Below are positions 8,125-15,361 of a DNA stretch of 64,000 nt, one piece after another; position 1 is the stretch's first letter, and every line of letters begins with the position of its first letter. The notes under the pieces were generated by a model that was not told the origin of the DNA, searched no databases, and saw nothing but the letters and a program-made list of their open reading frames with translations. The stretch is from Pontibacillus chungwhensis BH030062. Lineage in GTDB: Bacteria > Bacillota > Bacilli > Bacillales > BH030062. Position numbers and translations under genes: made by a program. Location of the stretch: positions 1 to 64,000 of the forward strand of contig NZ_AVBG01000017.1 of the NCBI RefSeq assembly GCF_000770675.1. Reading direction: 5' to 3'.

Positions 8125-8667
8125 TTGTATACAATTCGAAGGGCTACCCAGGAAGACGCTAGAGCAATTGCTTATGTTCATGTGGAAAGTTGGAGAACGA
8201 CCTATAAACCACTTATTGAGGAAGAGGATATTCAAAGTTTAACACTTGAAAATCGCATAACGTTATGGGAAACAATCTTAAAAACGCCTATTAACAACCA
8301 GACCATATTTGTGGCCACTGATGAAACGGATCGGGTGGTAGGGTTTATATCCGGTGGAAAAGAACGCACGAAGGTTTACGGATATGACGGAGAGATCTAC
8401 GCTATATATTTGCTAGATGAAGTAAGGATGAAAGGTCTAGGTACTGAATTATTAAAAGCGTTCACAAGTGATATGGCTCAAAAAGGATATGTTTCTATTT
8501 TAGTTTGGGTATTAACGCGTAATCCGAATAAGCGCTTTTATGAACGGTACGGTGCTATTGCGGTAGAAGCAGAAAATATAACCATTGGGAAAGGTACTTA
8601 CGAAGAAACAGCATACGGATGGAAACACCTGGACCACTTGCTTGAGACGTTACCAGCTTCATCGTAA
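8125..8667 (+). CDS. GNAT family N-acetyltransferase, 180 aa
   Basis: Single GNAT domain. The N-terminal strand is MYTIRRATQEDARAIAYVHV, the acetyl-CoA binding motif A region is YLLDEVRMKGLGTELLKAF (about 93-111), and motif B includes NPNKRFYERYGA (about 132-143). The start is TTG 8125 after a strong GGGGAGGGG site; no better ATG exists in frame. The acceptor substrate is not predictable. A cre-like sequence (AGTAAGCGCTTGCA) lies about 28-41 bp upstream, so carbon-source control is possible. Confidence 0.85.
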   Translation: MYTIRRATQEDARAIAYVHVESWRTTYKPLIEEEDIQSLTLENRITLWETILKTPINNQTIFVATDETDRVVGFISGGKERTKVYGYDGEIYAIYLLDEVRMKGLGTELLKAFTSDMAQKGYVSILVWVLTRNPNKRFYERYGAIAVEAENITIGKGTYEETAYGWKHLDHLLETLPASS

Positions 8668-8713
8668 AAGGGACAATGCGCATGGTAGATGTGGTTTTTA
8701 TTCATCTACAAGT

Positions 8714-8752
8714 AAAAGGAGCTTGGGATATTAATATCCCAAGCTCCTTTTT
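8714..8752 (+). terminator. Strong terminator after the GNAT gene
   Basis: Long perfect stem AAAGGAGCTTGGGATA/TATCCCAAGCTCCTTT followed by TTTT. It could also work for minus-strand transcripts from the CDF gene. Confidence 0.85.
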
Positions 8753-8829
8753 TATTTATAAAAGAATAATGAAAACGTTCAAAGAGAATGCCAGCTTTAA
8801 GGGTGTTAGGCTCTTGTGAACCAACGTGT

Positions 8830-9708
8830 CTATTCTTCTTCTCCGTGATATGGCTCAATGTGAATGTGTGCATAATGAATACCATGTTCATCAGCTAGTG
8901 AATGTTCAAGGCGGTCTGTTATATCGTGACCTTCTTGCACACTTAGCTGTGGATCGACTAAGATCGTTGCGTCAACAAGCACTTGATTTCCATGTAAGCG
9001 TGCTTTAACATCTTCTACGACTTTCACGTCCTCATCTTGATTAAGCGTATCTTTTACTTGATCGAGAAGTTCTTCGTCAACACCATCTGTTAACGTATGG
9101 GAAGCATCACGGAAAATTTCATAAGCGGTCTTACAAATAATAAGTCCTACAATGAAACCAGCTACTGGATCAAGCCAATAGGCTCCAAATTGTGCACCAA
9201 TAATACCGATGAAAGCACCAATACTAACAAGGGCATCGGATCGATTGTCTTGAGCAGCTGCGTAAAGGGAATGGCTATTAATTCGTTTAGATAAGCGTAA
9301 ATTATAGCGGTAAACACCGTACATCACAACAGCTGCCCCAGCTGCAGTCCAAGCAGTAAGTAAACTAGGTTGCTGGTCGTGACCGGCAAATATTTGTTGA
9401 ATGGTTTCGTATATAACTTGTAGGCCGACTGTCATCATAATGAAAGCGGCAATAAGTGAGCCGATTGTTTCGGCGCGGAAATGTCCATAGTGGTGGTCTT
9501 TGTCAGGTGGCTTTCTGGAGATCCGTAACCCGATCAAGACGGCTAAAGATGCGATGACATCTGTTACGTTGTTCAAACCATCTGCGCGTAACGCTTCAGA
9601 TTGACCGACTGAAGCAATAATTAATTTAGTAGCAGACAATATGAGATAAGCACATATGCTAATCCATGCACCTTGCTCACCTTTTTTTAGGTTCTCATAT
9701 TCATTCAT
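8830..9708 (-). CDS. Cation diffusion facilitator, probably Mn2+-type, 292 aa
   Basis: CDF exporter with six predicted membrane helices (about residues 12-185) and a cytosolic ferredoxin-like C-terminal domain (about 205-290) ending in a His-rich stretch (HIHIEPYHGEEE). Metal site A reads N-x3-D in TM2 (NNVTD) and D-x3-D in TM5 (DNRSD), not the His-Asp pattern of Zn/Cd CDFs. This fits the Mn2+ subgroup (MneP/MntE type), so efflux of Mn2+ by proton exchange is the likely role. GGAGG precedes the ATG. No yybP-ykoY riboswitch was seen upstream. Confidence 0.85.
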   Translation of the reverse strand: MNEYENLKKGEQGAWISICAYLILSATKLIIASVGQSEALRADGLNNVTDVIASLAVLIGLRISRKPPDKDHHYGHFRAETIGSLIAAFIMMTVGLQVIYETIQQIFAGHDQQPSLLTAWTAAGAAVVMYGVYRYNLRLSKRINSHSLYAAAQDNRSDALVSIGAFIGIIGAQFGAYWLDPVAGFIVGLIICKTAYEIFRDASHTLTDGVDEELLDQVKDTLNQDEDVKVVEDVKARLHGNQVLVDATILVDPQLSVQEGHDITDRLEHSLADEHGIHYAHIHIEPYHGEEE

Positions 9709-10039
9709 ATATTGATCCTCCGTTCCCTATCAATAAACCTTATATAGCTTACCAAAAGGGCTTCATATGAGTCTAGAGAAAAAAACGTTGCTATCTTCAC
9801 TTCTATTGTTACCATAAAATAATGTTTCCTTAATCCAAAAATATATCCTTAAGCAAACAATGGGTAAAAAGACTTATTTTTTGTCATATTTGTAATCAAA
9901 ATGTCGAACAGGGGATTAATCTACTCTCAAAAGGGTATCTGCTTATTAAGATATTATTTATATGTTTTAGATAACAGAAACAAGATCGGTGAACGGCGGT
10001 TCGGCTTTTGGAAATTTCAATGACAAAGGAGTGAGGCTA
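9709..10039. other. 331-bp intergenic region, no gene recognised
   Basis: AT-rich region holding the divergent promoters of the CDF exporter gene and the 71-aa gene. The only clear elements are the two ribosome-binding sites. An in-frame GTG at 9989 for the downstream gene has no Shine-Dalgarno. Confidence 0.6.
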
Positions 10040-10255
10040 TTGGTTAAGGAAACGGTAATCATTGAAGGCTCTGTACGTGGAATGAAGTTCTCAAAGCCAG
10101 TGTTATTGCAGTACAATCCTTCTGAGGAGAACATAGAAGAGGCTATTATTAAATTTTTTAACAGTCATGCCCAATCTTTCGAAGAACTAGCCGTGCAGCG
10201 CGGTTGGAGAGATTCATACTGGACGTTCCCGCAATATTACGAACTCGTCATATAA
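10040..10255 (+). CDS. Small conserved-looking protein of unknown function, 71 aa
   Basis: Product of about 8 kDa, cytosolic, with mixed alpha/beta character: an N-terminal strand VKETVIIEGSVRG, a helix EENIEEAIIKFFNSHAQSF and an aromatic C-terminus WTFPQYYELVI. No family recognised. TTG 10040 is taken as the start because AAAGGAG lies 8 nt before it; the longer frame from 9989 would need an unsupported GTG. A terminator follows immediately and then the palindromic element pair B/C. Confidence 0.6.
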   Translation: MVKETVIIEGSVRGMKFSKPVLLQYNPSEENIEEAIIKFFNSHAQSFEELAVQRGWRDSYWTFPQYYELVI

Positions 10256-10268
10256 TACATTATACAGT

Positions 10269-10299
10269 AAAGGCAACCCTGTCAGGGTTGCCTTTACTT
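10269..10299 (+). terminator. Terminator after the 71-aa gene
   Basis: AAAGGCAACCCTG-TC-AGGGTTGCCTTT, near-perfect stem; short T tract. Confidence 0.8.
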
Positions 10300-10354
10300 A
10301 TGCTTGTTTTTACTCACGCTAATTTTTGATTCTTCCATTGCAATAGTTAGAGGA

Positions 10355-10537
10355 ACGTTTCCGTTAGCTTAAATGGAGCGTAAGGCGGGCCTGGAAACCA
10401 CTCGCTTTCCTGTGGGGAGCTGGTGAGCCTCCTCAACCGGCAAAGCCGGTCTCCGGGGTCTCACCTAGGCTCTTCTGCCCACGGGAGTCTCGCAGTTTCC
10501 AGGCCCGCCTTTGCCAAATAGGGAGGGACGGAAACGT
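10355..10537 (+). repeat. Palindromic element copy B (forward, pairs with C)
   Basis: Outer arms ACGTTTCCGT (10355-) and ACGGAAACGT (-10537) are perfectly complementary. Inside, GGCGGGCCTGGAAAC and GTTTCCAGGCCCGCC close a rod that continues through CTGTGGG/CCCACGG and GGTGAG/CTCACC to an apical hairpin ACCGGC-AAA-GCCGGT. The rod is interrupted by a conserved asymmetric internal loop: ACTCGCTTTCC on the left, GGAGTCTCGCA on the right. That asymmetry defines orientation. It lies between two co-directional genes. Confidence 0.85.
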
Positions 10538-10583
10538 GCCATATTTGGGTGGTAGAGGCTTGCGATCAACTGTAATAAGCGGG

Positions 10584-10940
10584 GGCCGTTCAACTAATTA
10601 ACGTCAGGGCAGGATAGGGGACTGCGAGACTCCCGCGGGGTAAGGAGCCTATCCAGTTTCGGCGTGGAGGACCTAGCGAGATAAGTCATCTTTTTTACAA
10701 AGGCTGATCGCCTTTTCCAAAAGGCTATCTTATCCGGCCCCACACGACGTGGGGTCGTTCGAAGTTGTCACAGGATGTGACGATCTTAGTCGAACTTCCT
10801 TATATAAAGGCACCACGCCTGCACATTTAAAATTAGGGGAGACCCACAGAGAGCGATAGCGAACGAGGAGGCTTCCCAGCTCCCCGCAGGAAAGCGAGTT
10901 GTCCCCTATCCTGCCCTATCCGCCACATATGGGAACGGCC
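10584..10940 (-). repeat. Palindromic element copy C (reverse, composite, pairs with B)
   Basis: Outer arms GGCCGTTC/GAACGGCC; inner stem GGGCAGGATAGGGGAC/GTCCCCTATCCTGCCC (10617 to 10916). Its loop motifs (TGCGAGACTCCCGCGGG left, GCAGGAAAGCGAGTT right) show it is inverted relative to B. In place of a simple apical hairpin it carries a nested palindrome at 10661-10819, making it the longest copy in the window (357 bp). Confidence 0.85.
10661..10819 (-). repeat. Nested palindrome inside copy C
   Basis: Bounded by GGCGTGG and CCACGCC. Its first about 75 bp match the reverse complement of the insert in copy J (55308-55404) with only about three differences. After TTATCC it contains two further hairpins not in J: CCCCAC/GTGGGG (about 10737-10754), and GTTCGA/TCGAAC enclosing GTCACA/TGTGAC (10757-10795). 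This gives three levels of nesting. Confidence 0.8.
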
Positions 10941-11098
10941 GGATCTTACTAGGGGATCTAGTCAAAAAAATATCTCGATATTGAAACTCTTTGTTTTGAA
11001 GTAAGTGTGTGGTGGGTATATACTATAGGTATCCCATTTATTTCATGATGTGGAAATGATGGGTGGACTATACTGATTGGATAAAAGGAGAGATAAGT

Positions 11099-11698
11099 TT
11101 GACAAACATTGCAGTGGTTTACTACAGTTCAACCGGTACGAATTACAAATTAGCTAAGTGGGCAGAAGAGGCAGCTAAGGAAGCTGGTGCTGAGGTGAAG
11201 CTTGTGCGCGTAGCAGAAACAGCGCCTGAGGAAGCGATCGCCCAAAACCCTGCCTGGAAGCAACATTTAGAAGAAACGAAGGATGTACCAGTCGCTTCAA
11301 ATGATGATCTTGAATGGGCTGATGGTTTTATCTTTAGTGTACCAACTCGTTTTGGTAACGTTCCAGCTCAAGTAAAATCATTTTTAGATGCAACAGGTGG
11401 TCTATGGTTTAACGGGAAACTTGTGAACAAAGTAGTAAGTGCAATGTCTTCCGCTCAAAATCCTCATGGTGGTCAGGAGCAAACGATCACAAACCTTTAC
11501 ACAACGATGTTTCACTGGGGAGCCATTGTAGCTGCACCAGGCTACTCAGATCAGTCCGTTTTCGCTGGTGGCGGAAATCCTTATGGGACGTCCGTGACAG
11601 TTGATCAAGATGGAAACATGCAAGAAGATGTAGAAGCGGCTGTAAAACACCAAGCAAAGCGTACGGTTGATATTGCAAGCCGTATTCATAGTAAATAA
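11099..11698 (+). CDS. wrbA: NAD(P)H:quinone oxidoreductase, WrbA-type flavoprotein, 199 aa
   Basis: Flavodoxin-fold enzyme of the WrbA family that reduces quinones by two electrons with FMN. The phosphate-binding loop is YSSTGTNYKLA near the N-terminus. Further family marks are FIFSVPTRFGNVPAQVKSFLDATGGLW (split here as FSVPTRFGN and KSFLDATGGLW), GGQEQTI and the glycine-rich AGGGNPYGTS. TTG 11099 is chosen because AAAGGAG lies 8 nt upstream; the longer frame from 11063 has no ribosome site and adds a non-family extension. A terminator follows. Probably a monocistronic stress-defence gene. Confidence 0.9.
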   Translation: MTNIAVVYYSSTGTNYKLAKWAEEAAKEAGAEVKLVRVAETAPEEAIAQNPAWKQHLEETKDVPVASNDDLEWADGFIFSVPTRFGNVPAQVKSFLDATGGLWFNGKLVNKVVSAMSSAQNPHGGQEQTITNLYTTMFHWGAIVAAPGYSDQSVFAGGGNPYGTSVTVDQDGNMQEDVEAAVKHQAKRTVDIASRIHSK

Positions 11699-11707
11699 TA
11701 GTATGAT

Positions 11708-11735
11708 AGGCCATCCCACGTGGATGGCCTTTTTA
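11708..11735 (+). terminator. Terminator after wrbA
   Basis: AGGCCATCC-CACGT-GGATGGCCT then TTTTT. The convergent stay-green gene ends inside its T tract. Confidence 0.85.
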
Positions 11736-12182
11736 CATATAATCTTTTACTCTTCCAAAGTAAACATTTCCTCTGTATTTGGATAGATTACTTTTAAATT
11801 GGATCCATATAGGAGCTTCAAAGAGAACTGGATTCATCTCTACTAACCACCGTTCTCCGTAAAAGATCCCTTTAAGGGCCGTACTCATTTCTCGCATAAA
11901 AACTTGATAACGAATGTCTTGTTGGGATTCAGGTATGTCCTCTGTCCCCACTAATACGCTTCCTTGAAATTGAACAGTAGTATCAGGTAGTAATGACCAC
12001 CAGCCAAACACCTCGTCACGCATCTCGTTCGTCTGATCTACGGCAAACTCTTTTGATACGGTTAAAAATAAATCCCCTGTTTGGTCAGAGTGAGTGAGTG
12101 TGTAGATTCGTTCAGAAAAAGGTGTGAAGTGGGCAATATCAGGTCGGTATTGAGTATAGAGTTTGTAAGGAGAAAAACTCAT
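11733..12182 (-). CDS. Stay-green (SGR) family protein, 149 aa
   Basis: Recognised as a bacterial homologue of the plant stay-green protein. Matching blocks in order are RIYTLTHSDQTGDLFLTV (about 25-42), QTNEMRDEVFGWW (about 50-62), IRYQVFMREMSTAL (about 88-101), FYGERWL, APIWIQF (about 124-130) and VYFGRVKDY at the end. Plant SGR removes Mg from chlorophyll a, and some bacterial homologues are reported to do so in vitro. A spore-forming heterotroph has no chlorophyll, so the physiological substrate is unknown; another metallo-tetrapyrrole would be an obvious guess. A GGGGG site precedes ATG 12182. Apparently monocistronic. Confidence 0.8.
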   Translation of the reverse strand: MSFSPYKLYTQYRPDIAHFTPFSERIYTLTHSDQTGDLFLTVSKEFAVDQTNEMRDEVFGWWSLLPDTTVQFQGSVLVGTEDIPESQQDIRYQVFMREMSTALKGIFYGERWLVEMNPVLFEAPIWIQFKSNLSKYRGNVYFGRVKDYM

Positions 12183-12403
12183 CTATGGTCCCCCTATTCT
12201 TCAACTTGAAATGAATGTAAAAATGAATCTACATTATCTTATTCGTATGATTGAAATAGGGAACAATTAAGAGTGAAAATATAGGTGTTTCAAGGGTTTA
12301 ATAGACAAAATCATGGGGAAGATAGAATTAATAGTTATTTTATCAGAAAATTGTTTCAATTTATAAAGATCTATCATATACTACTTAAAAGGGGGAGAGT
12401 TCC

Positions 12404-12646
12404 ATGAGAAAGGAAAAAGTGTCGTACGCCCTAACTTGGTTCCCGATGAAAGATCGAGATGTGATTCATGCCAAACGTGATGTGCCTTACGAGATTAAAT
12501 TAGCAAGCACTTTAGCATTAGATGAGCTTTGCTACAAGTGGAACAAATCAAACCTGGAATCCCAAATCAACGAAGCGATTGATCAAGGGGATCATGAACG
12601 CTTGGTTGAATTAAGTGAAATTTACAGACCCTACACATATGAATAA
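12404..12646 (+). CDS. IDEAL-domain protein, 80 aa
   Basis: Small cytosolic protein whose C-terminal half (about residues 38-76) fits the IDEAL domain: ALDELCYKWNKSNLESQI followed by NEAIDQGDHERLVELSEIY. The domain is found in short Bacillales proteins, including the C-terminus of ComK-regulating factors, and probably mediates protein contacts; its role here is unknown. The N-terminal 35 residues (VSYALTWFPMKDRDV) match nothing I recognise. GGGGGAGAG precedes ATG 12404, and a strong terminator follows. Confidence 0.75.
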   Translation: MRKEKVSYALTWFPMKDRDVIHAKRDVPYEIKLASTLALDELCYKWNKSNLESQINEAIDQGDHERLVELSEIYRPYTYE

Positions 12647-12661
12647 TCACGTATACATGGA

Positions 12662-12698
12662 AAAAGTGCTTAGAGATCAAACTCTAAGCACTTTTTTT
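12662..12698. terminator. Bidirectional terminator between IDEAL gene and capA-like gene
   Basis: AAAAGTGCTTAGAG/CTCTAAGCACTTTT, 14-bp perfect stem with T runs, between convergent genes. Confidence 0.85.
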
Positions 12699-12712
12699 TC
12701 GAATATTAACCT

Positions 12713-13831
12713 TTACTGAGGATAGAGATCCCCATCTTGACCTAGAGCAGCTTTAAAAGAAATGGAGTTTAAGTAATTATATTGAGCTTTCTTTTCTTGT
12801 TCTGTAAGTGGGACAATTTGATCGTTCTTGATTTCAAAAGGATGAAAAGCCATGGATACACGTTCCTCTTTAAGGGTCACTTCAAGGACCCCTGTTTCTG
12901 CCGTTTTCCCGGTTACATAGTTTGGGAACAGGAAATTACCTAGTGAGTAGGCGATAGGTTTTCCATTATAAAGTTCAAAACCTTGCAATACGTGAGGATG
13001 GGAACCGATTACCGCGTCAACTCCATGGTCGACCAATGTGTGAGCAATGTGGGTTTGGTCTTTGTTCGGTACGTTAACCTTCTCATCGCCCCAATGGTAA
13101 TATACAACGACATAATCAACTTCTTCTTTCACCTTATCTATAATCGAGATCACTCGATCAAGTTGATACCCGCTTGCAACACCGGGAGTATTTACCCCTG
13201 CATACCAGCTCAAATCAGGTAACACTTCAGAAAAGGCTAATATAGCAACTGTTTGATTTTTTATAGAGATTCGTTTTTCTTTATAGGCTTCCTGTTGATT
13301 GTTCCCAGCTCCTATATAATCGATGCCTTTATCATCTAGTGCTTCAAAGGTATCTAAAAGTCCTTTTACGTTATAATCCAATGTATGATTGTTCGCAAGA
13401 CTAACTAGGTCCACTCCTGCATTTGATAACCCTTCTAACAGAAGAGGGGAAGCTTTGAAGTTATAAAGCTTAGGGTAAGGAGTAGTCGCACTTGTAATAG
13501 GTGTTTCTAAATTGATTACGGTATAATCACTCTTTTTAAATAAAGGGGCCACGTATTGAAAAGGGTGGTCCGGACCTGAATCTTCCATCGTGTTCACAAG
13601 GGAGTACTCCATTAATACATCCCCTCCAAATGTAAGAGTGATGGGATTGTTCGTTTCAGGAGATCCATTTAATAAATAACAAAAGGGAGTCCAACTAGAA
13701 AGGAGCCAACCATATTCATTACAAGTTGAGTGTAAATCAGCATTCTTTTCCTTCGCTTCAGAAAACGTAGGAGTGAAAAGAATAGAAAGAAGAAGGGTAA
13801 GCCCAATTATGATGTGTGATTTCCATTTCAT
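12713..13831 (-). CDS. CapA-family secreted metallophosphoesterase-like protein, 372 aa
   Basis: Signal peptide at residues 1-26 (KWKSH then a hydrophobic core, cut near FSEA). The PGA_cap / CapA domain follows, with metal-site motifs TFGGDVLM, VINLETPIT, LANNHTLDYN, YYHWGDE and IGSHPHVLQG. Members act in poly-gamma-glutamate capsule synthesis or release, but this copy is alone, without capBCE, so a capsule role is not established. ATG 13831 is chosen (GAGAGGA site, clean signal peptide) over a frame starting 54 nt upstream. It is convergent with the IDEAL gene. Confidence 0.85.
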   Translation of the reverse strand: MKWKSHIIIGLTLLLSILFTPTFSEAKEKNADLHSTCNEYGWLLSSWTPFCYLLNGSPETNNPITLTFGGDVLMEYSLVNTMEDSGPDHPFQYVAPLFKKSDYTVINLETPITSATTPYPKLYNFKASPLLLEGLSNAGVDLVSLANNHTLDYNVKGLLDTFEALDDKGIDYIGAGNNQQEAYKEKRISIKNQTVAILAFSEVLPDLSWYAGVNTPGVASGYQLDRVISIIDKVKEEVDYVVVYYHWGDEKVNVPNKDQTHIAHTLVDHGVDAVIGSHPHVLQGFELYNGKPIAYSLGNFLFPNYVTGKTAETGVLEVTLKEERVSMAFHPFEIKNDQIVPLTEQEKKAQYNYLNSISFKAALGQDGDLYPQ

Positions 13832-14138
13832 GATGATAATCCTCTCTTGAATAATGTAGGAAAAATAAACCAAAATATCATTCACACGTATTATAATAGA
13901 ATCTTAACCACAGCGGTATATGGAAATGTACCTATCTAATACAGATCACCTACCTTTAATTACACAACATAATCACCATTTGTAAAACTGATTAGCTATG
14001 TGGAATCTAGAAAAATTAGGTCTATAACCTCTTTATTTCCAGTAGCAACTATGGTGTAATAAATAGTACAAATGAACGATTTAAAAAGGTTAGGTTGTAA
14101 TTTTAAAGGTCAATCTTTCTTTATAAAGTAATAGATCA
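13832..14138. other. Gene-free leader region upstream of sigO
   Basis: About 300 AT-rich bp between divergent capA-like and sigO genes, with no credible ORF. It ends in a complete terminator 46 bp before sigO, so something may be transcribed and terminated here. Weak -10-like sequences (e.g. TGTAATAAA near 14053) cannot be assigned with confidence. Confidence 0.4.
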
Positions 14139-14177
14139 AGCAAAAGTGGAGTTTGTTCTCCTTTTGCTTCTTTTTTT
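14139..14177 (+). terminator. Terminator-like hairpin in front of sigO
   Basis: AGCAAAAG-t-GGAG/CTCC-TTTTGCT followed by seven or more T. It lies upstream of the sigO start codon with no gene before it in this direction, so it is either an attenuator of sigO or the end of a small RNA. Confidence 0.7.
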
Positions 14178-14222
14178 AAACAAAAAACCGAACATACGTT
14201 CTTGTTTGGGGGGTGGTGAAGA

Positions 14223-14792
14223 ATGAGCGAGGTTGAAGAGAAGTTTTATAAAGAGTTTCCGAATTTAAGAGGAAATCGGGCTGTAGAGACATTTTTGCAG
14301 AAGCCAGAACACCAGGAAATGTTAAAAGAATACGTTGACTCACCCAGCCCAACGAGAAAAGAACATCTAGACCAAGCTTTTAAGGTGTATTACTTCGGAC
14401 TTCGTTTCACTTCTTATTTAAGTACTTCATTATATTTTCAAAGCGTGAATTACGACAAGAGGATGAGGCGATTTGCTGAACATAACGCGCTAACTCTGGA
14501 TCAGTCAGTGGGGGATGAGGACGGAATTACTTTTAAGGATCAAGTTCTGAGTGAAGGGGAGGTTTTATATATGGAAGCTCCTACTTCATTGAAAGATTGT
14601 ATAGATGACGATCTGTTACTAGAGGCTTATGTTTCATTAACGGACAAGCAAAGAGAGGTTCTGGATATGGCGTATCTATTTGAACTTAAGGATACAGAGA
14701 TTGCTAAGAGAATGGATACATCACAACAAGCCGTGTCCAAATCTAGGAAAAAGGCTTTAAAGAAATTACGGAGTTTATTAACGAACGAATAA
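14223..14792 (+). CDS. sigO: SigO/YvrI-type RNA polymerase sigma factor subunit, 189 aa
   Basis: The C-terminal region-4 HTH is clear: LLEAYVSLTDKQREVLDMAY, then ELKDTEIAKRMDTSQQAVSKSRKKALKKL (given here as ELKDTEIAKRMDTS and QQAVSKSRKKALKKL, about residues 155-183). The N-terminal half does not show canonical region 2 motifs. This matches B. subtilis SigO (YvrI), which needs the separate RsoA protein to supply region-2 function. The next two genes are rsoA- and yvrJ-like, supporting the call. In B. subtilis the pair drives oxdC-yvrJ under acid stress; no oxdC is in this window. GGGGGGTGG precedes the ATG. Confidence 0.82.
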   Translation: MSEVEEKFYKEFPNLRGNRAVETFLQKPEHQEMLKEYVDSPSPTRKEHLDQAFKVYYFGLRFTSYLSTSLYFQSVNYDKRMRRFAEHNALTLDQSVGDEDGITFKDQVLSEGEVLYMEAPTSLKDCIDDDLLLEAYVSLTDKQREVLDMAYLFELKDTEIAKRMDTSQQAVSKSRKKALKKLRSLLTNE

Positions 14793-14807
14793 ATAGGGGG
14801 GGAGCTT

Positions 14808-15053
14808 ATGGTCGCTTTATACGAGTGGGTTAAAGAAGCTCAAAGTGGATATGGGACTGAGGAGAAGGTTATTGATACATTTTTACCAAAAATTAGAAAG
14901 TCGTTACGACTAACGAAGCCAGACAACAGAGAGGATCTTGAACAAGAGTTGAAGCTATGCGTCATTCATTACGTTAAAAGCTATTCTTTAGATGAAGTCC
15001 CGGGATTAGTGGATTTGAATCAGCGAAGGAGTCAACATGATGAGTCTTGTTAA
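14808..15053 (+). CDS. rsoA: RsoA-like co-sigma factor, 81 aa
   Basis: Small acidic/basic helical protein (YEWVKEAQSGYGTEEKVIDTF, LPKIRKSLRLTKPDNREDLEQELKL split as LPKIRKSLRL and DNREDLEQELKLCVI). The NREDLEQEL segment resembles the start of sigma region 2 in ECF factors. Size (81 versus about 79 aa) and position right after sigO match B. subtilis RsoA (YvrHa), which binds SigO and completes a two-subunit sigma factor. The gap from sigO is 15 bp with a GGGGGGGAG site, so cotranslation is expected. Confidence 0.75.
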   Translation: MVALYEWVKEAQSGYGTEEKVIDTFLPKIRKSLRLTKPDNREDLEQELKLCVIHYVKSYSLDEVPGLVDLNQRRSQHDESC

Positions 15054-15118
15054 GGGGATGTTTGTTTATAGTCTTACTAACTCTACAAGCTACACCTGGA
15101 ATGGAAAGGGGGATTATA

Positions 15119-15283
15119 ATGGATTATTTAGTTTTTATTCAGCTACTTGGAAACTTCGGTTTTCCGATTGCGGTGACGATGTTTTTACTAGTAAAGTTTG
15201 ATAAAAAGCTTGATAAATTAGAGGAGGCTGTATATTCCTTGCCTCAAGGACAAAGCAAAGAAGCAACAAAGAAGAAGTCATAA
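15119..15283 (+). CDS. yvrJ: YvrJ family small membrane protein, 54 aa
   Basis: Short protein with one transmembrane helix near its N-terminus (FIQLLGNFGFPIAVTMFLLV, about residues 5-24). A charged linker KFDKKLDKLEEAVYSL and a Lys-rich tail follow. GNFGFPIAVT is the hallmark of the YvrJ family. ATG 15119 has AAAGGGGG upstream; the frame upstream of it is non-conserved. It completes a sigO-rsoA-yvrJ cluster. Function unknown. Confidence 0.8.
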   Translation: MDYLVFIQLLGNFGFPIAVTMFLLVKFDKKLDKLEEAVYSLPQGQSKEATKKKS

Positions 15284-15286
15284 AAC

Positions 15287-15317
15287 GAAGCGTTCTCCAT
15301 AGAGGAGAGCGCTTTTC
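15287..15317 (+). terminator. Terminator of the sigO-rsoA-yvrJ cluster
   Basis: AAGCGTTCTCC-ATAGA-GGAGAGCGCTT with one G-U pair, then TTTC. Confidence 0.75.
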
Positions 15318-15325
15318 TAGCGGTG

Positions 15326-15361
15326 CAAAATAAAAACGAACACCATTTTTTTTGGTGTTCG
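15326..15361 (-). terminator. Terminator of the candidate minus-strand RNA
   Basis: On the minus strand CGAACACC-loop-GGTGTTCG is followed by TTTTTATTTT, a textbook rho-independent terminator. No minus-strand gene precedes it, only the putative RNA at 15330-15806. Confidence 0.8.

Noticed and set aside
9709-9900. Mn2+ (yybP-ykoY) riboswitch before the CDF exporter
   Set aside because: No conserved GGGGAGUA-type box or paired helices visible in the 5' leader.
10584-10940. Insertion sequence in copy C
   Set aside because: At 357 bp it has no ORF for a transposase; it is a composite non-coding palindrome.
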